From Zygaena filipendulae (Eukaryota; Arthropoda; Insecta; Lepidoptera; Zygaenidae): a stretch of 64,000 bases of DNA. Both the position numbers and the translations under genes were made by a program. Below are positions 33,641 to 45,444 of this stretch, one piece after another. The stretch lies in contig OU015650.1 of NCBI GenBank assembly GCA_907165275.2, forward strand, positions 4,494,001-4,558,000. The letters are read 5' to 3'. Under the pieces are notes generated by a model that saw nothing but the letters and a program-made list of their open reading frames with translations, was not told the DNA's origin and did no database searches. Position 1 is the first letter of the stretch, and each line of letters begins with the position of its first letter.

Positions 33641-34679
33641 GATATACAGATATGTGGTATAGCAGATAATGTAATCGATAGAATTGGTAGCATAATTCGC
33701 TAATGACCACCTATGGCCACGCAACTAAACATTAGTACAAATTTAGATGATAATGCCGCTAAGCTCGAGCCCACACTGGGAGCCAGGTGTTAACGCCCGA
33801 CGTTAATTAGGTAGTCGCGAGCGCAACTCGGACCCATAACGTTCGAAATTTAACTTTTCAAATGCGTTCATTGGTCGCGAATGGTCGATTTGCGATTTTA
33901 TTGTATCGTTATCACGTTTTCTGATTGAAAATGGTCCAACGCTTTTCGGTTATTATTATTTGACTATTTGATTAAGAATATTAACGGATCGAAATTTTAC
34001 ACCCACATAAATCGTATACAAAATAGTTCAAATGTCGCATATTTACGTACGCGACATTATCATCCTTTAATGGGGTCTCAGAGTTAAAATGCTATAAGCC
34101 GGTAAGAGAGTAAATTTTTTTTTGGAAAAAAATTGAAACCAATTTGGTCGTGCACGATTACAACGGAGTAAAGGCGTAAACGTGTCATCATTATACCTAC
34201 TCGGTAACCAACCGATTTATTGAAGTTTAGACACATTTAAATAAAATTTTATCCGGTGGCGTGGGTACAAAGTTTGGCATAAAATTCATCTGATCCAATA
34301 AACAAGTTGCGGCTGGCCTCCAACGCAATTGAGTTGGAAACAAAACTCGCATACTGAGCCACGACTGAAACCCTGTTTAGGCATTTAGCTCCAACTTTAA
34401 CTAAGCGCTAACCGTTATGCTTGTATTAATGCGTATACCCGTTTAAAATCATATATCTTCACAAGTACACAAGCAATTGGTTGTCTGTTAATTTAATTTT
34501 ATAAATTTAAAAGAGAGAAAGTTTTTTTTAATACATAGTTCAAGTTGATTCCTAAGAAACGGCTCTAACGATTCGTATGTAATTTTATATTTGTTATATT
34601 TATGCTATGGGGGATGATGTCGCTCAGGTATGGCTATATTTTTATAATCAATACTTCAAACAATGCATGTATAGGTATA

Positions 34680-34832
34680 TAGGCAATAAATGTAAATGTG
34701 AGTTTGTTTGTTGCACTTCAACTATTCAACCGAGCATTACAAAGTGCATTTGCATACACGTTGTTAAGGGTACTTATTACTCTGTAATTTCCGCGGGAAC
34801 TCCTAAATTAACGCGGGTGAAACTAAACACTG
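34680..34832 (+). mobile_element. Family A dispersed repeat (short copy)
   Basis: GGCAATAAATGTAAATGTGA, GTTTGTTTGTTGC, ACACGTTGTTAAGGGTAC, then CGCGGGAACTCC and the truncated end ACGCGGGTGAAAC. Confidence 0.55.
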
Positions 34833-35084
34833 AATACTTAATAACACTTAACAAAGGATTCCCAAAATTCACAGGATCACGTAGGTACTTAGCATATATG
34901 TAGTTACGAGGCATATAAATATTGGAATAGAAAACAGGGTGTACTCCATCCCGGTACAACGAGTTCTTGAGGGAATTTCGAAAATGTCTCTGGGGAAAAC
35001 AACAAGTACAATAAGTTTGTCTATGCGCTGCCACAGTGGAGCGTAGATACACGTCTGTATAGAAGTGGCGGAGTCTACGGTCGG

Positions 35085-35125
35085 GCAAAGCCGGCCTAAT
35101 CCGCGCCCTGATCCACCGAGCAAGA
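35085..35125. promoter_or_regulatory. TAATCC/TGATCC pair
   Basis: GCCTAATCCGCGCCCTGATCC: TAATCC and TGATCC 14 bp apart in a CpG-rich context between repeats. Confidence 0.2.
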
Positions 35126-35289
35126 CGCCGCTTGTTGCTTGCTCGTGGGGCTTCTTACAGCTGCGACACTGTAAACTGTCATATACAATCACTTTTTAGT
35201 TCCCTTTCGCACGTCCCGCCCGCCGGATGCACGGCTGCCGTGCACACGGCACGATGTGTACAGACCGGACAGTTAAAGGATCACTCTCC

Positions 35290-35295
<6 letters not shown>

Positions 35296-35320
<25 letters not shown>

Positions 35321-35590
35321 GTCAGCCGAAAGACGTTCACTGCTGGTCATAGGCTTCCCCAAGGATCACCACAACGACCGGTTCTGCGCTTCCCGCATCC
35401 AATAGCATCTCGCGACCTTCACCAAGTCTTTGGTCCACCTTGTAGCAGGTCTATACCCACGCTTGTACGCTTGTGTCTTCCGGTTCGTGGTCGCCACTTG
35501 AGAGCTTTCCTGCTCCATCGGCCATCAGTTCTTCGAGCGATGTGCCCTGCCCACTGCCACTTAAGATTTGCTATTCTTCGGCTATGGTGC
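35296..35590 (-). pseudogene. LINE RT C-terminus with (ATG)n tail, frameshifted (RTE-like)
   Basis: On the minus strand one frame gives KWQWAGHIARRTDGRWSRKA.. WRPRTGR and, after a frameshift, a second gives ATRWTKDLVKVA.. AQNRSLW. This GHIARR..W..RPTRWxDDLVKVAG order ends RTE-type LINE proteins. A (CAT)10 block at 35291-35320 is the element's 3' tail. The frameshift and stops show it is dead. Confidence 0.65.
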
Positions 35591-35765
35591 AGCTAACGCC
35601 CTTTCTGTCTATAGTGCTAATACTCTTATTATGTAAAGGTAGAAACGACACGATACAAACCCATACCATACATAAAAAAGTACTCTATTCTCATAAATAA
35701 TTTAATTTAAAAAATATATGGCAACTTTTACATGTGCCAGACTCAGAGTATATACAAATATATAA

Positions 35766-35990
35766 TACTAGTTGTGCCCCGCGGTTTCACCCGCGTTGAT
35801 TTTAGAGTTCCCGCGGGAATTCCGGGATAAAATGTACCCTATGTGTTAATTTGATGTATAAGCTATATTATTGTAAAGTTTCATTTAAATCCATCCAGTA
35901 GTTTTTGCGTGAAAGAGTAACAAACATCCATCCATCCATCCATCCATATATTCTTACAAACTTTAGCGTTTATAATAATATTAGTAGGAT
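35766..35990 (-). mobile_element. Family A dispersed repeat, unexpanded sister of the GGAT-array copy
   Basis: Read on the minus strand it begins TATCCTACTAATATTATTAT, has five GGAT units (35925-35947 on the given strand as CATC), then GTTTGTTACTCTTTC and ends ..CCGCGGGGCACAACTAGTA. Only about ten differences separate its right part from 20730-20888 by eye, making it the closest relative of the array-bearing copy in this window. Confidence 0.8.
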
Positions 35991-36027
35991 AATACTATGG
36001 GTTAGTAGCACATAACATTATAGGTTC

Positions 36028-36100
36028 TTTTGGGGAAGGCCTACGTTTAGCACTCAGCAGTGAACGTCATTCGGCTGATATGATGATGATGACGATAGGT
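36028..36100 (+). mobile_element. LINE 3' end, same family as 35296-35590, opposite strand
   Basis: TTGGGGAAGGCCTACGTTTA, CAGCAGTGAACGTCATTCGG and (ATG)n match the end of the minus-strand copy 440 bp away. Confidence 0.6.
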
Positions 36101-36310
36101 TCTTTGTGCCGTGAACAGTCTACACCATGTCATGTACACGTCAGCTGAAACGTGTGACCGGGACTTATTGTAAGTGACTTTCACACGTCTCGGCTGCTGT
36201 GTATACGACCCAAAGTGCATGGGCATGTCCGTATATGTGTGCTTTCACATGCCCATATTCTTCGTGCCGGGTATACGGCGCCGTTTATCAGAACGTCGGA
36301 AGCGGAACGT
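36100..36310. repeat. Low-AT repeat-like block, possible MITE
   Basis: Contains CAGCTGAAACGTGTGACC, ACTTTCACACGTCTCGGC, TGTGCTTTCACATGCCCATA and AACGTGTGAAAGGGCGTTTA, that is, recurrent GTGTGAAAG words in both orientations. The edges are not clear. It may instead be a single-copy regulatory block. Confidence 0.3.
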
Positions 36311-37339
36311 GTGAAAGGGCGTTTATACTAATTTCAAGTTGGTCTAGTGCTCGCTAGCTTTTCATGATTATGTAATGTGGATAATGAAGTAGATGATACC
36401 ATGAATAAAACTTTTGCCATATAAGTACTGACATAGTGTGTTGATAAAAGAATAAACCAATTTTCTTATTTTATTTATTTATCGAATTTCCTTTAGTTTT
36501 GTTCTATAAGCATGAAAGTAGATTATAAGTTAGATGTGTTTGTAAAAGGATTTATTTATTCATACGAAACTTATTTTATATTTATCAATATAACTATTCG
36601 ACGTAATCCCATTTTTATGTAATTTCTGTATCCTAGTATCAACTTCTTACTTAATCACTATATAAATACTTGCTTCGTCTCACTTGCCTCAAATCTAAAC
36701 GGAACGGAACCTAACCTGGAGGTTTTACTTAACCGTACGACGCACATTGTTTCAGATTAATTATTTATGGACGGCTCCCTATTGCCCGAAGGGTAGATTT
36801 AGCTCCCAGACGCTCTCCGATTCCTCTCCCATGCAAACTACTCGTCTTAACTAGAAATTTGCGCGCGATCTTGTACAATTCCAAAAAGCACCCAGGGAAT
36901 CAGGTATTAAGGTCGCATTCGCTTCGTCTGAATAATTTAAAGATCCTTTGTCTTCATTGTCCGGCGTAAAGATCTGGGGGTTTGCGATGACCACCTTGTC
37001 ATGGGCGAGCTTTGCTCTAAATCTACGTTGCATCTTCGCTATGCCCGTAATCGCTTAAGCCCGGCCGCTACGCAGGCTACGCCAAAATAATGAATAGCTA
37101 ACTACTAACTACACTAAGATTTCGTTATATGTATAAAGGATATTTGTTTTGTTACAACAGTGTTCTTAGTGTTCATATCATCCGCCATCCATAAATCAAT
37201 AAAGGAGTCTTCCCCAACGATGCGTATTGTACTGAGCGATGCGTACATGTCGTTTTTAATCCTTAAGACGTAACAAAGCACGTTATATGTAGAATAGAAA
37301 CCTTCTTAACCTAACAGGATTATCGTGCGGAGGCAAGCA
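36311..37339. other. Intron sequence; GC-richer 36700-37080
   Basis: The block holds a 60-codon minus-strand frame without recognisable features; more likely non-coding. Nothing else. Confidence 0.35.
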
Positions 37340-37990
37340 TTTCAGGGCCGGATCACACATTACCATCGGCTCGGCTAACGCACAGATTTTATTACACAAA
37401 TGAGATTAATACTTAAACGCGAACACACTCTGACATTGTTAGGATCCGTGCTTCTGAAATAAACTCATTGTAACACACATGCACGCGAAACGGGAAGGCG
37501 AATGTTGTTCATTCTCATTTTCTCGTCCCCACGCTCCTCACGTCTCGCTGATACGTACAGGTGTATTGTGAAAATTCCTCTTAATTTTCTCTCGCAAAAC
37601 ATATCTGCTCGGCGACGTCAATTAAAATGTGGTAACAAATAAGACGCTGTCAAAAGGCCGTTTGTTAAACGGAGACAATCATTCTTGGGGTGGAAACTGG
37701 CAACTGACAAACGATGCAGCGATAGCGAACGTCTAAACCGTAGCTTTGAACTTATTTGACGCGCGCGCGTCGATAAAGTCGCTACACTCGTTTGTTAGCG
37801 AACGCCACAATGTTGTACGCTTTGCAAGTTTTCACCCACTGCGGGTAAGTGGGTAAATGTGTTACCGATTGACAAGGGAGCCAACAATGAGCCCTGGCGA
37901 CACACAGCGCTGTTTGTTCACAATGAGTTTGCGCGACAACGGCTAAGATAATGATGTTTCCTTCCGTGTAGCCACAGTGCTAAAGATAAA
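37340..37990. promoter_or_regulatory. Long CpG-rich intronic stretch without repeats
   Basis: 650 bp without any repeat family, with balanced composition, a GACGCGCGCGCGTC palindrome (37758-37771) and many GCGA/TCGC words. It resembles conserved non-coding DNA more than decayed repeats, but no specific factor sites stand out. Confidence 0.25.
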
Positions 37991-38519
37991 CTTCAAAGTT
38001 AATTAGAACTCATTTTAAGTAGCGGCCCGCGCTCATATGTTCGTAATAATATCATGATCGAAATCTATTCATAAATTACAAAAAAAAAACTCCTAAATTA
38101 GCTGTTTTTAAAGTCACACTTGTTTTGGAACGTCAAATTTAGCAAGCAACGGAAGTTTCATTGCACAAGTAACGAAAATTCAGTTCAAAGTGCCGTTTGT
38201 ATTTCAAAATTAACTTCAAAGAAATGTAATTTCCATGTGTACCTGCCTACGTGTACGTAAAAACTTTTTTTTTCATAATTACGTAAACCTAGTTGTATTG
38301 TAATGATTATTAAACTAGTAATACAAAGGTAAATTGGTCCAATATCCATTACGAAATAACGTCTAGTCAGTTGAATTAAACTGTGGGCCAATATAGGGAT
38401 GAACCGAGTTGCTTTATTAAAACCGCAAACACCATCTTTGACAGCTGTAACGCGGCAAACAATAATCTTAACCGAGAGATAACAGTATCTCTCGGTCTAT
38501 TGTCAGATTTGGGAACGTT

Positions 38520-38604
38520 TATTCACAATATACTAATTTTGTCAACTCTCGGTGTATGTGTATGTGTCTGTTATGCAATAAAAATATTCTATTCTATTCT
38601 ATAT
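38520..38604 (+). mobile_element. Second copy of the LINE 3' end with (ATTCT)3
   Basis: Near match to 15690-15768: TTTGTCAACTCTCGGTGTA, then TATGTGTCTGTTATGCAATAAAAAT (in two pieces), then three ATTCT units and unrelated sequence. It gives the unexpanded state of the array at 15754. Confidence 0.65.
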
Positions 38605-40654
38605 CATGCGTTAAGACGGTTTTGTACTATTCGCTAACTGGCACATACTTTTATAGGGATCTAAGATCATATATTTATGTTTTTCTTTGATATAAAGACT
38701 AACTTTTACAGATATTTTAAATTTTACAATTAGTTAATTTATTTTTTTCAAAACTCTACTTTGCTATTTAATGGTCTGCAATAAATTGGGCACAGGCTGA
38801 ACACAGTAAGAGTGGCAGTAATTGTTTCAATAGTTTTAAAATATTTGAGAGGTTAAACTTACTACATTAAAACAATGTAATAATTATCTAAGAAAATATT
38901 AACGGGCAAAAATAGGAAACACTGCAAATACTAATTTCTGATAGCGGATAGCAGAAGCGCTGAGGTCAATAATTAACTTCCATCTACAAAGTACAGTTAC
39001 CAGGAAGTTATTGATAACTTAAATCAAATCTGAGAATCTTAAGTTGAGAATAACAAAGGCTGCACCAGTTCACGGTGGGTAAAGCCCCATTCCCGTGTTC
39101 CTAAGACCTATTGGAGTCAGGTTACTTCCTAGACGGTCAGTTAATACCCACCTGCGTGGCTTAAAGCTTAACCTGCTTGCGTATAACTTTACATTGTTAG
39201 CAATTTTATGTGTTAGAAAATATTTAACAATTTAAAAAGTAAAATTTAAATCAGTTTTGTCCACATAACTACTTGGGCAAGGAAAATAGATATAATACTT
39301 TTCACCAATATTGTATATCTAGTTAACAATTACCTAATTACAGAAGTAGCAAAAAAAAATAAAGAAACAGTGTTTAGTCTGTTCCTGGTTTCCCATATGT
39401 TGATATAAACTAACAAACATGATGGATAGGTTTATGATCAATACAATTTAAAAAATAACGTTTTATATAGCAACTACTGACTAATTATCACTAGTGGACA
39501 TTCGTAAAACGCGTAGAAATTCGTACACAAAAGTGGGTAGTGACCGCTTGGTTGGGTGCCTCAAAGTGTCTTTTACAACTTTTTGTTATTTTTTATAGAT
39601 TTTATTTCTTTTGCGTGCACACACTGACTTATGCATCAAGCACCCGTTTTTATTAGCGTAACGCTTATTGACCAACAATAGTAGAGATAAAGTACGTGCG
39701 TATTTCGACTCTATATAGTATATTATAACGTGTAAGTTTTGTGTTGTTATACTTTTAATCAAATAAATGTGAGACCAGATTGTCAGCAAAGTATTTGCAT
39801 TGTTTAGTCGAGAATTAGCCCAGCCCGTCTGTCGGGTGGTCAGGTGAAAGTTTCAGGGTCCAGCGTAAAGGGATTAGCAGACGGAGCGTGGGTTAGCCGC
39901 GCCTTCCCCGTCGCTACCATTTCGCTCTTAGTTTGTATAAATTTATTATTTCATACGTAAATGTAATGCACATTCAATATAGGTACTCCAAGAAGTTGAT
40001 GGAAAATTTTCTGTGTGATTTTCCAAGATTTTTTTCCTTTCCTGTAAAATCTTCAATTTGAAAGTTTTGAAAGTGGCCAGTGTTACACACACGCATAATC
40101 TTTTAATTGTTCCCTACGGCTTCGTCAACGTCAATTTCGGGTATTGATTTTGGCGAATGGCCCGAGATCCCTTTATTCCGGTATAAAAATTGTCTATTTC
40201 AGGATTAAATTTTTCTTCAAGATTTGATCGATTGACAATTTGGATCATAGAGAAAGTAACTTTTGTACCTATCGGTTCACGTTGCTAGGCCGATTTCTGA
40301 CATAAGTACAAACGAATTAATGTCGGTTGTATTTAATCGCATGACACGGTATTTGCTAGGTTTCAGCATCCGTCACGCCAATGCACTACACATTTATCCA
40401 ATCTAACTAGATCATCGCTCACGAATAGGCCTTCGACAAACACGCAAATCCACCGCCATCGTGCACCCCGATCCGCAATCACATAATATGTGAAAACATA
40501 GTACCTAATATACGCAAAACCTTTTAATACACCTTCGGACATCTGAAATGAGTGACTTTGTAGTTTTGGATTTAAAAGCTTAAAAGCTTAAAATAAACAA
40601 ATAAAAATGCAATTTTAATATGGGTATTTTTTTATGAATAGCTTATGTTAGTTA

Positions 40655-40755
40655 AGAATTTGTTTGTTTATTGTTTGTTTGTTTACTCAACCGATCATCA
40701 TGAAATGCGTACAGGTTGACGAGGGTAGAAAAACGAGAGGAACAACTAGTTGCTA
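40655..40755 (+). mobile_element. Family A fragment
   Basis: (GTTT)n, CAACCGATCATCATGAAATG and CGTACAGGTTGACGAGGGTA are its body; it jumps to AACAACTAGTTG at the end, so most of the right half is deleted. Confidence 0.45.
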
Positions 40756-41179
40756 AAATATGTACATCATCAGCTGACGACCGCGGTTCTACGTCAACTC
40801 ATACAGAATATACCTGTACACAGATAAAATTGAACAAACGGCTCTACAGCCTGCCCGCCTGTAATATCTTTTGTGATAAATAATTCAATTGAAAATGGCG
40901 ATGTGAACGAAGTTACATTTAGAAGGAACCCAATTACGCTCTCCTCTGTGCTTCCCGGCAGGTGTAGGTACTGGGAGTCGGATGAGACTTTCAGCAGAAT
41001 ACCTACTTAGTCTAACTCCGCGTTAAGTACGACACACGTCTCGCACGGCTCATTGTTAATTCTATGTGACTGACACAAAAACTTCACTAGACACCTGATA
41101 CGCAGTTAGTAAAGTTCAATAATTAATCTCGAAAGCAAATCGAAGTATTTTTTTTTAATAACTTAATATCAAAACTTAA

Positions 41180-41290
41180 GAATAAAGTTACAGCAGGCAA
41201 CGGAAGTGACGCGCTTGATGTCAACGGAAGTGACACGCATGAACTCAATGAGCGAAACATTTTTTTTAATGACCGTCAATGGAATATAAT
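41180..41290 (+). repeat. Dispersed repeat with paired AACGGAAGTGAC boxes, copy 2
   Basis: GCAACGGAAGTGACGCG and TCAACGGAAGTGACACG, then GAGCGAAACATTT and GACCGTCAA, collinear with copy 1. Confidence 0.5.
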
Positions 41291-41619
41291 CACATACATT
41301 TTTTGTATAAGATTACGTTTATACCATACCTTAGCTATTCTTCTAATATATTTTTTACTACATAGTAAATATTAATAATATCCTTGCTTATTTCTTTAAA
41401 ACTTTTTAAAAGCTTAGGTATATGGTTTTGACGGCAAGTAGACTTAGTTTAATCTAGCGATATTTACGCTGAGTCCATTCCGGTTTAGGTAAATTTGCGG
41501 TGACGCATTAGGGGAGTGAGACGTAGGTAAGTAACGGAAGGCCGTGAATTTGATTCCGTACATACATTACTACTTGTTAAAGCTGCAAAATTCATTGTGA
41601 TGTTAGACTTTATATCACT

Positions 41620-41912
41620 ACTAGCTGTTCCTCGCGGTTTCACCTGCGTTAATATCGGAGTTCCTGCTGAAACTTAAATTTCATTGCCCGTAGTTCCATG
41701 TTGCAAGAAGGATAAATGAACAAAACTATAATATTATAAATGTGAAAGTGACTTTGTTACGCTTTCACGCCTTAACGGTTCAACAGATCATCATGGAATT
41801 TGGTATAGACGTTGTCAGGTATACAGAGAAGGTCATAGGGTACTTTTTATCCCGGAATTCGCGCGGGAACTCACAAATTACCGCGGGTGAAACCGTGGGG
41901 AACAGCTAGTAC
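41620..41912. mobile_element. Two family A copies in opposite orientation
   Basis: 41622-41690 is a minus-strand end (CTAGCTGTTCCTCGCGGTTT); 41735-41912 is a plus-strand copy from AATATTATAAATGTGAAAGT to GTGAAACCGTGGGGAACAGC-TAGT. Together they form an imperfect inverted pair. Confidence 0.6.
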
Positions 41913-44900
41913 TATAAATAAAAATGATCTAAAACAGCGCGTCTGTTATTTTCACTTAAGGCGAAACTACCGCATTCAGTTAAGTTCCTGTTAGTTTAAA
42001 GTTTTAATTCGCACTACTTAGGTACACTCGCAAGTCGCAGCCTCCTTGACATCGCTCGCTCCCCTTTGTTGTCGGCTTTAAACTCTTTCTGCGTACGCTT
42101 AGATCGGCTAAGCCGAGCAAGCGTAGCAAGCGAAACGCGAGCTCTCTACTAAGTTCCTAATACTCACGATACTGTTTAATTGCTATTTTATGTTCTTCAC
42201 TAATTGATTATTATTATACTCTACACTATAGTCGGTGTTTCATTGTCTGCATTGGAAATGTTATAAACTTTTTTTTTACCTGCAGTTTCTCATATATTTT
42301 AATCTGAGACTTAAGATAGTAATATGTCGGATGCGAAATGTGAAATGTTAAGTCGATGTTTATCGTTAGAGAAAAAGTTTCACATCGTATTCGTATTCAT
42401 TTCATATTCTATAAGAAAATGCGTGGATTCTTCGTTGGTATTATGTTTCAGATGTATATGTTTATGAGTATATGTTTCTTTAGTTTTAAAACATAATCTC
42501 AGCGAAGTGTTAATAAAAACTTTCCCTTAATATCCTTATGAAGTGCCTCCACACGCACACATAGGTAACTAATACGATTAAATTTTATGCCGGATTTGCG
42601 ATAAGATATAGGCAAATGAAAAACTTGCACAGCTCTCACGCTATATAAGTGAAATAATTGTACCTGTAAGTACTTAGGTGTTACGCCTTTTACAACAATC
42701 AAAGTTGGAAATAAGTGGAGGCGGTTAGAGATAAAATAACTAACATTTTTGAAGTATTATAAACACTCCTCAAGGGCCGGTACGGTTAGTGCTCAAGATA
42801 TTGTAAGGTCTCATCGAAAATTTAAGAATACAAACTAGATCCCTAATAACGAATTTTAAGCTTTTCTATTATATTAAGTAGTTTTTAGTTTTTAAAATCC
42901 GTGATTATAAAAGCAATAGATGCTTTTGGGAGATTGTTTTAAAACAAATATTATTTGCTAATCGTAAAAACGTCGAGCAGTAAACAGTAGTTGAATAGAT
43001 AACGGAAAAACTTTCCAACGTCAATTGTCAACATTTATCAGTAACAAGAATCGAATTGCAACAAGATAATAAGCGGTTATAATAAAAATCACGGCGCAAC
43101 ATCGGTGTTCAGCGTCTGATTGATTGTGATAGACAATTGCAATTGGATACCAAGGCTCTGGCGCCGGCGTCGGATTGCCGGCTCGGGGAAATCATGATGT
43201 TGTGAGTTATGATCTACATGAAACTGATTTCATTGATTAAAATTTAAAGCCCTAACAGGAGTCTAACTTGCACCGTCCGCTATAAATTAAATCATATCAT
43301 GCTACGTACCTACATAGGTACCTATCACAATATATTATAAAACAAAGTCCTCCACCGCGTTCATTGGTCTGTTTGCGATAAACTCAAAAACTACTGAACG
43401 GGTATTCATAAAATTTTTACCAATAGATAGAGTGATTCATGAGGAAGGTTTAGGTATATAATTTTTCAAGGTTTTGTGTAAATTGGTTAAAATATAACGC
43501 CTACTTGTTGGAAGTGTCGGAAAAAGTACTTTGTTACGCTTTCGCGTTTTAACCATCCAGCCGATCAACATGAAATTTTGCATACACGTTTTCAGGGGCA
43601 CAGAGAAGGATATAGAGTACTTTTTATTCCAGAATTCCTGCAGAATCATGGGTGAAATCGCGATGAACAGCTAGTTTTGTATAAAATTGATAGAAGAATA
43701 TGTAAAATAGGTTGAGCTAAATACAATAATTTTTATGATAAATTAAGTCTGAAATATCTTTTACAGTTAAATTGATAAATATAAATTAGTAATTTAACTT
43801 TTTCATACCCTGATAAAACTTTAACTACCAACGAATAAAAACAAAATTTGCGGTAACATTATACATAATATTATGTATCTCTTAAATTAATAATAGTGTC
43901 CGACAATAGTTTCGTATCCTAGGGATTTAACTGACCAAAGGCCGGACCCGTCCGGCGGGCGGTCCACGACTAAACCTCACCTAATCCAAGCTCCATATTA
44001 AACCATAGGTGCTAACCTGGAACTACCCTCACACCCCATTCCCACCCCCACAAGTCGCCCACTAAAGAACTTGATAACGAAAACTATTGAAAGTTACTTT
44101 GTGGCTCTGTGCGATTACCGCCACACGGAATTTGCCGCTATTTTAAAGGCATAAACCCGTAAACTGACACAACTTTCCACCTACGGTTATTATTAAGAGA
44201 TTATTGGGAGACTCGTGTTTTGTTTACCTCAATTCACCGTTAGAGTTGCGTAAATTCAATAACCAGTTAGTGGATTCAGCAACCAACTATTGTTTATATA
44301 TTGATACGGTAAATCAGTTTACGTTTATACGTAACGCTTTAATTGGGTTTTATTTTAAAGCACTTTATATTAACAATAATAGGTAATCGCTTCCCTTCTT
44401 AATAATCTTGATGTACTAATTAGAATTTTTTTAAAGGAAGCTTAAGCTTGTAGGATAATGGATTCGATTCCTACACTGGGTATATGCATACTTATTCATA
44501 TTCTTACAAAGTTATTGATTACAAAATAGCTGTACTCAGACCTATTATCTGCGCTTATTTCAGGACTTCCTCAAAAATCCTAATAAGTACATAATTTTAG
44601 GGAATTCCTACTTAATCAAAATTAAATTCGTAGCCAATTTTAACAGCGTGCAACAGAAGGTTGTTATTTCTATATTACAAACATATAATTCGATTTTATT
44701 TATATGTATTAGGTAGGTATGTTATGCATGAATGAAAAATTACATTATATTTTCAAGAGAAAGTTGTGTAACTTATGAAAAAGGATGTCAGAGAAATAAG
44801 CTTTCGAACCTATTTTCTTTCCGAAAAAGCTCTTCAATTAAGCTCTGAGGCGTGCCACTTAAACGCTGTCGGCTAAAAAACGCATCGAGACAGCAAAACT

Positions 44901-45444
44901 ATTTAATATCGCGCTAAAGAAGCATCAACACAAAGAGGATGGTAAAAGCATCGACAGGGTAGCCCCGGCCCGCACAAAGCGCCCGTTCAAGTCGTGTCCG
45001 CGTCGCGAGCTGCTCAACACTCCCTCTTGCCAGCTCCACTCTCCTCGCCTCTTCTCCACAAGACATGGAACAAGGATTAATTATTATTTTAACGTTTCAC
45101 TTGGTTTTTTCGGTCCGTGAGCAAGTCAAAGGCATTGCTTTCTCGCTTCAAAAGTTGCTAAATAATTAACATGCCTTCTTAAGGACAGCTTTTGACGTTC
45201 TCTCGTTAAAAAGTATGCATTTTTCATGTCGAAATATTGTACTGATAGTTTCTTTTGAAGTGAAACTGCATTAGGAACGGTGGGAAAAAAAAAATTGTGA
45301 CGGCATTGCTTCACTTGTGAAATGCGTATTTTCTTAAAGGAAAAGCATTTGGTTAGGCTGCTTCAAACCCCACGGTGCTTTTAAAAACTTTTTGTTTCAT
45401 TTTTAACTTTAACGTTATTATAAGAATTTTTATTTCTTCCTCAG
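41913..45444. other. End of the large intron; no gene
   Basis: CpG-richer spots at 42030-42150, 43140-43190, 43940-44050 (with CACCTAATCCAAG) and 44950-45060 may be regulatory. The family copy at 43335 is the only clear repeat. Confidence 0.4.
43335..43675 (+). mobile_element. Composite of family B start and family A end
   Basis: 43335-43460 has the family B head (TATAAAACAAAGTCCTCCAC, AACTACTGAACGGG, GATTCATGAGGAAGG); 43520-43675 has the family A body (TTGTTACGCTTTCGCG, CATACACGTTTTCAGGGGCA) and end GATGAACAGCTAGT. It supports the view that the two families recombine. Confidence 0.5.

Larger units (their letters stand above)
32148..34679. other. Intron sequence with one family B copy and a tRNA-like remnant
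   Basis: 33750-33960 is a CpG-richer block (CTCGAGCCCACACTGGGAGC, GACGTTAATTAGG). Otherwise nothing. Confidence 0.4.
37991..41179. other. AT-rich intron with few landmarks
   Basis: LINE tail at 38520 and family A fragment at 40655; 39800-39925 is GC-richer with AAGGGATTAGCAG. No gene. Confidence 0.4.
12747..45444 (+). other. dve: dve 32.7-kb intron carrying two giant microsatellites
   Basis: Bounded by the GTAAGT donor at 12747 and the CTTCCTCAG acceptor at 45444, with matching phase 1 on both sides. It contains (ATTCT)156, about 851 GGAT units, most of the dispersed repeats of the window and several CpG-richer blocks that look regulatory. No sense-strand exon with good splice sites and a matching phase was found inside. 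Because it is transcribed from the + strand, pre-mRNA would carry AUUCU and GGAU repeats. Confidence 0.85.

Noticed and set aside
35132..35596. 154-codon plus-strand frame with a poly-His stretch
   Set aside because: The His tract is the (CAT)n tail of a minus-strand LINE; the rest is antisense of its reverse-transcriptase end.
36851..37033. 60-codon minus-strand frame (MQRRFRAKLAHDKV..)
   Set aside because: No splice sites, no motifs, lies in a CpG-richer block that looks regulatory; too short to support.
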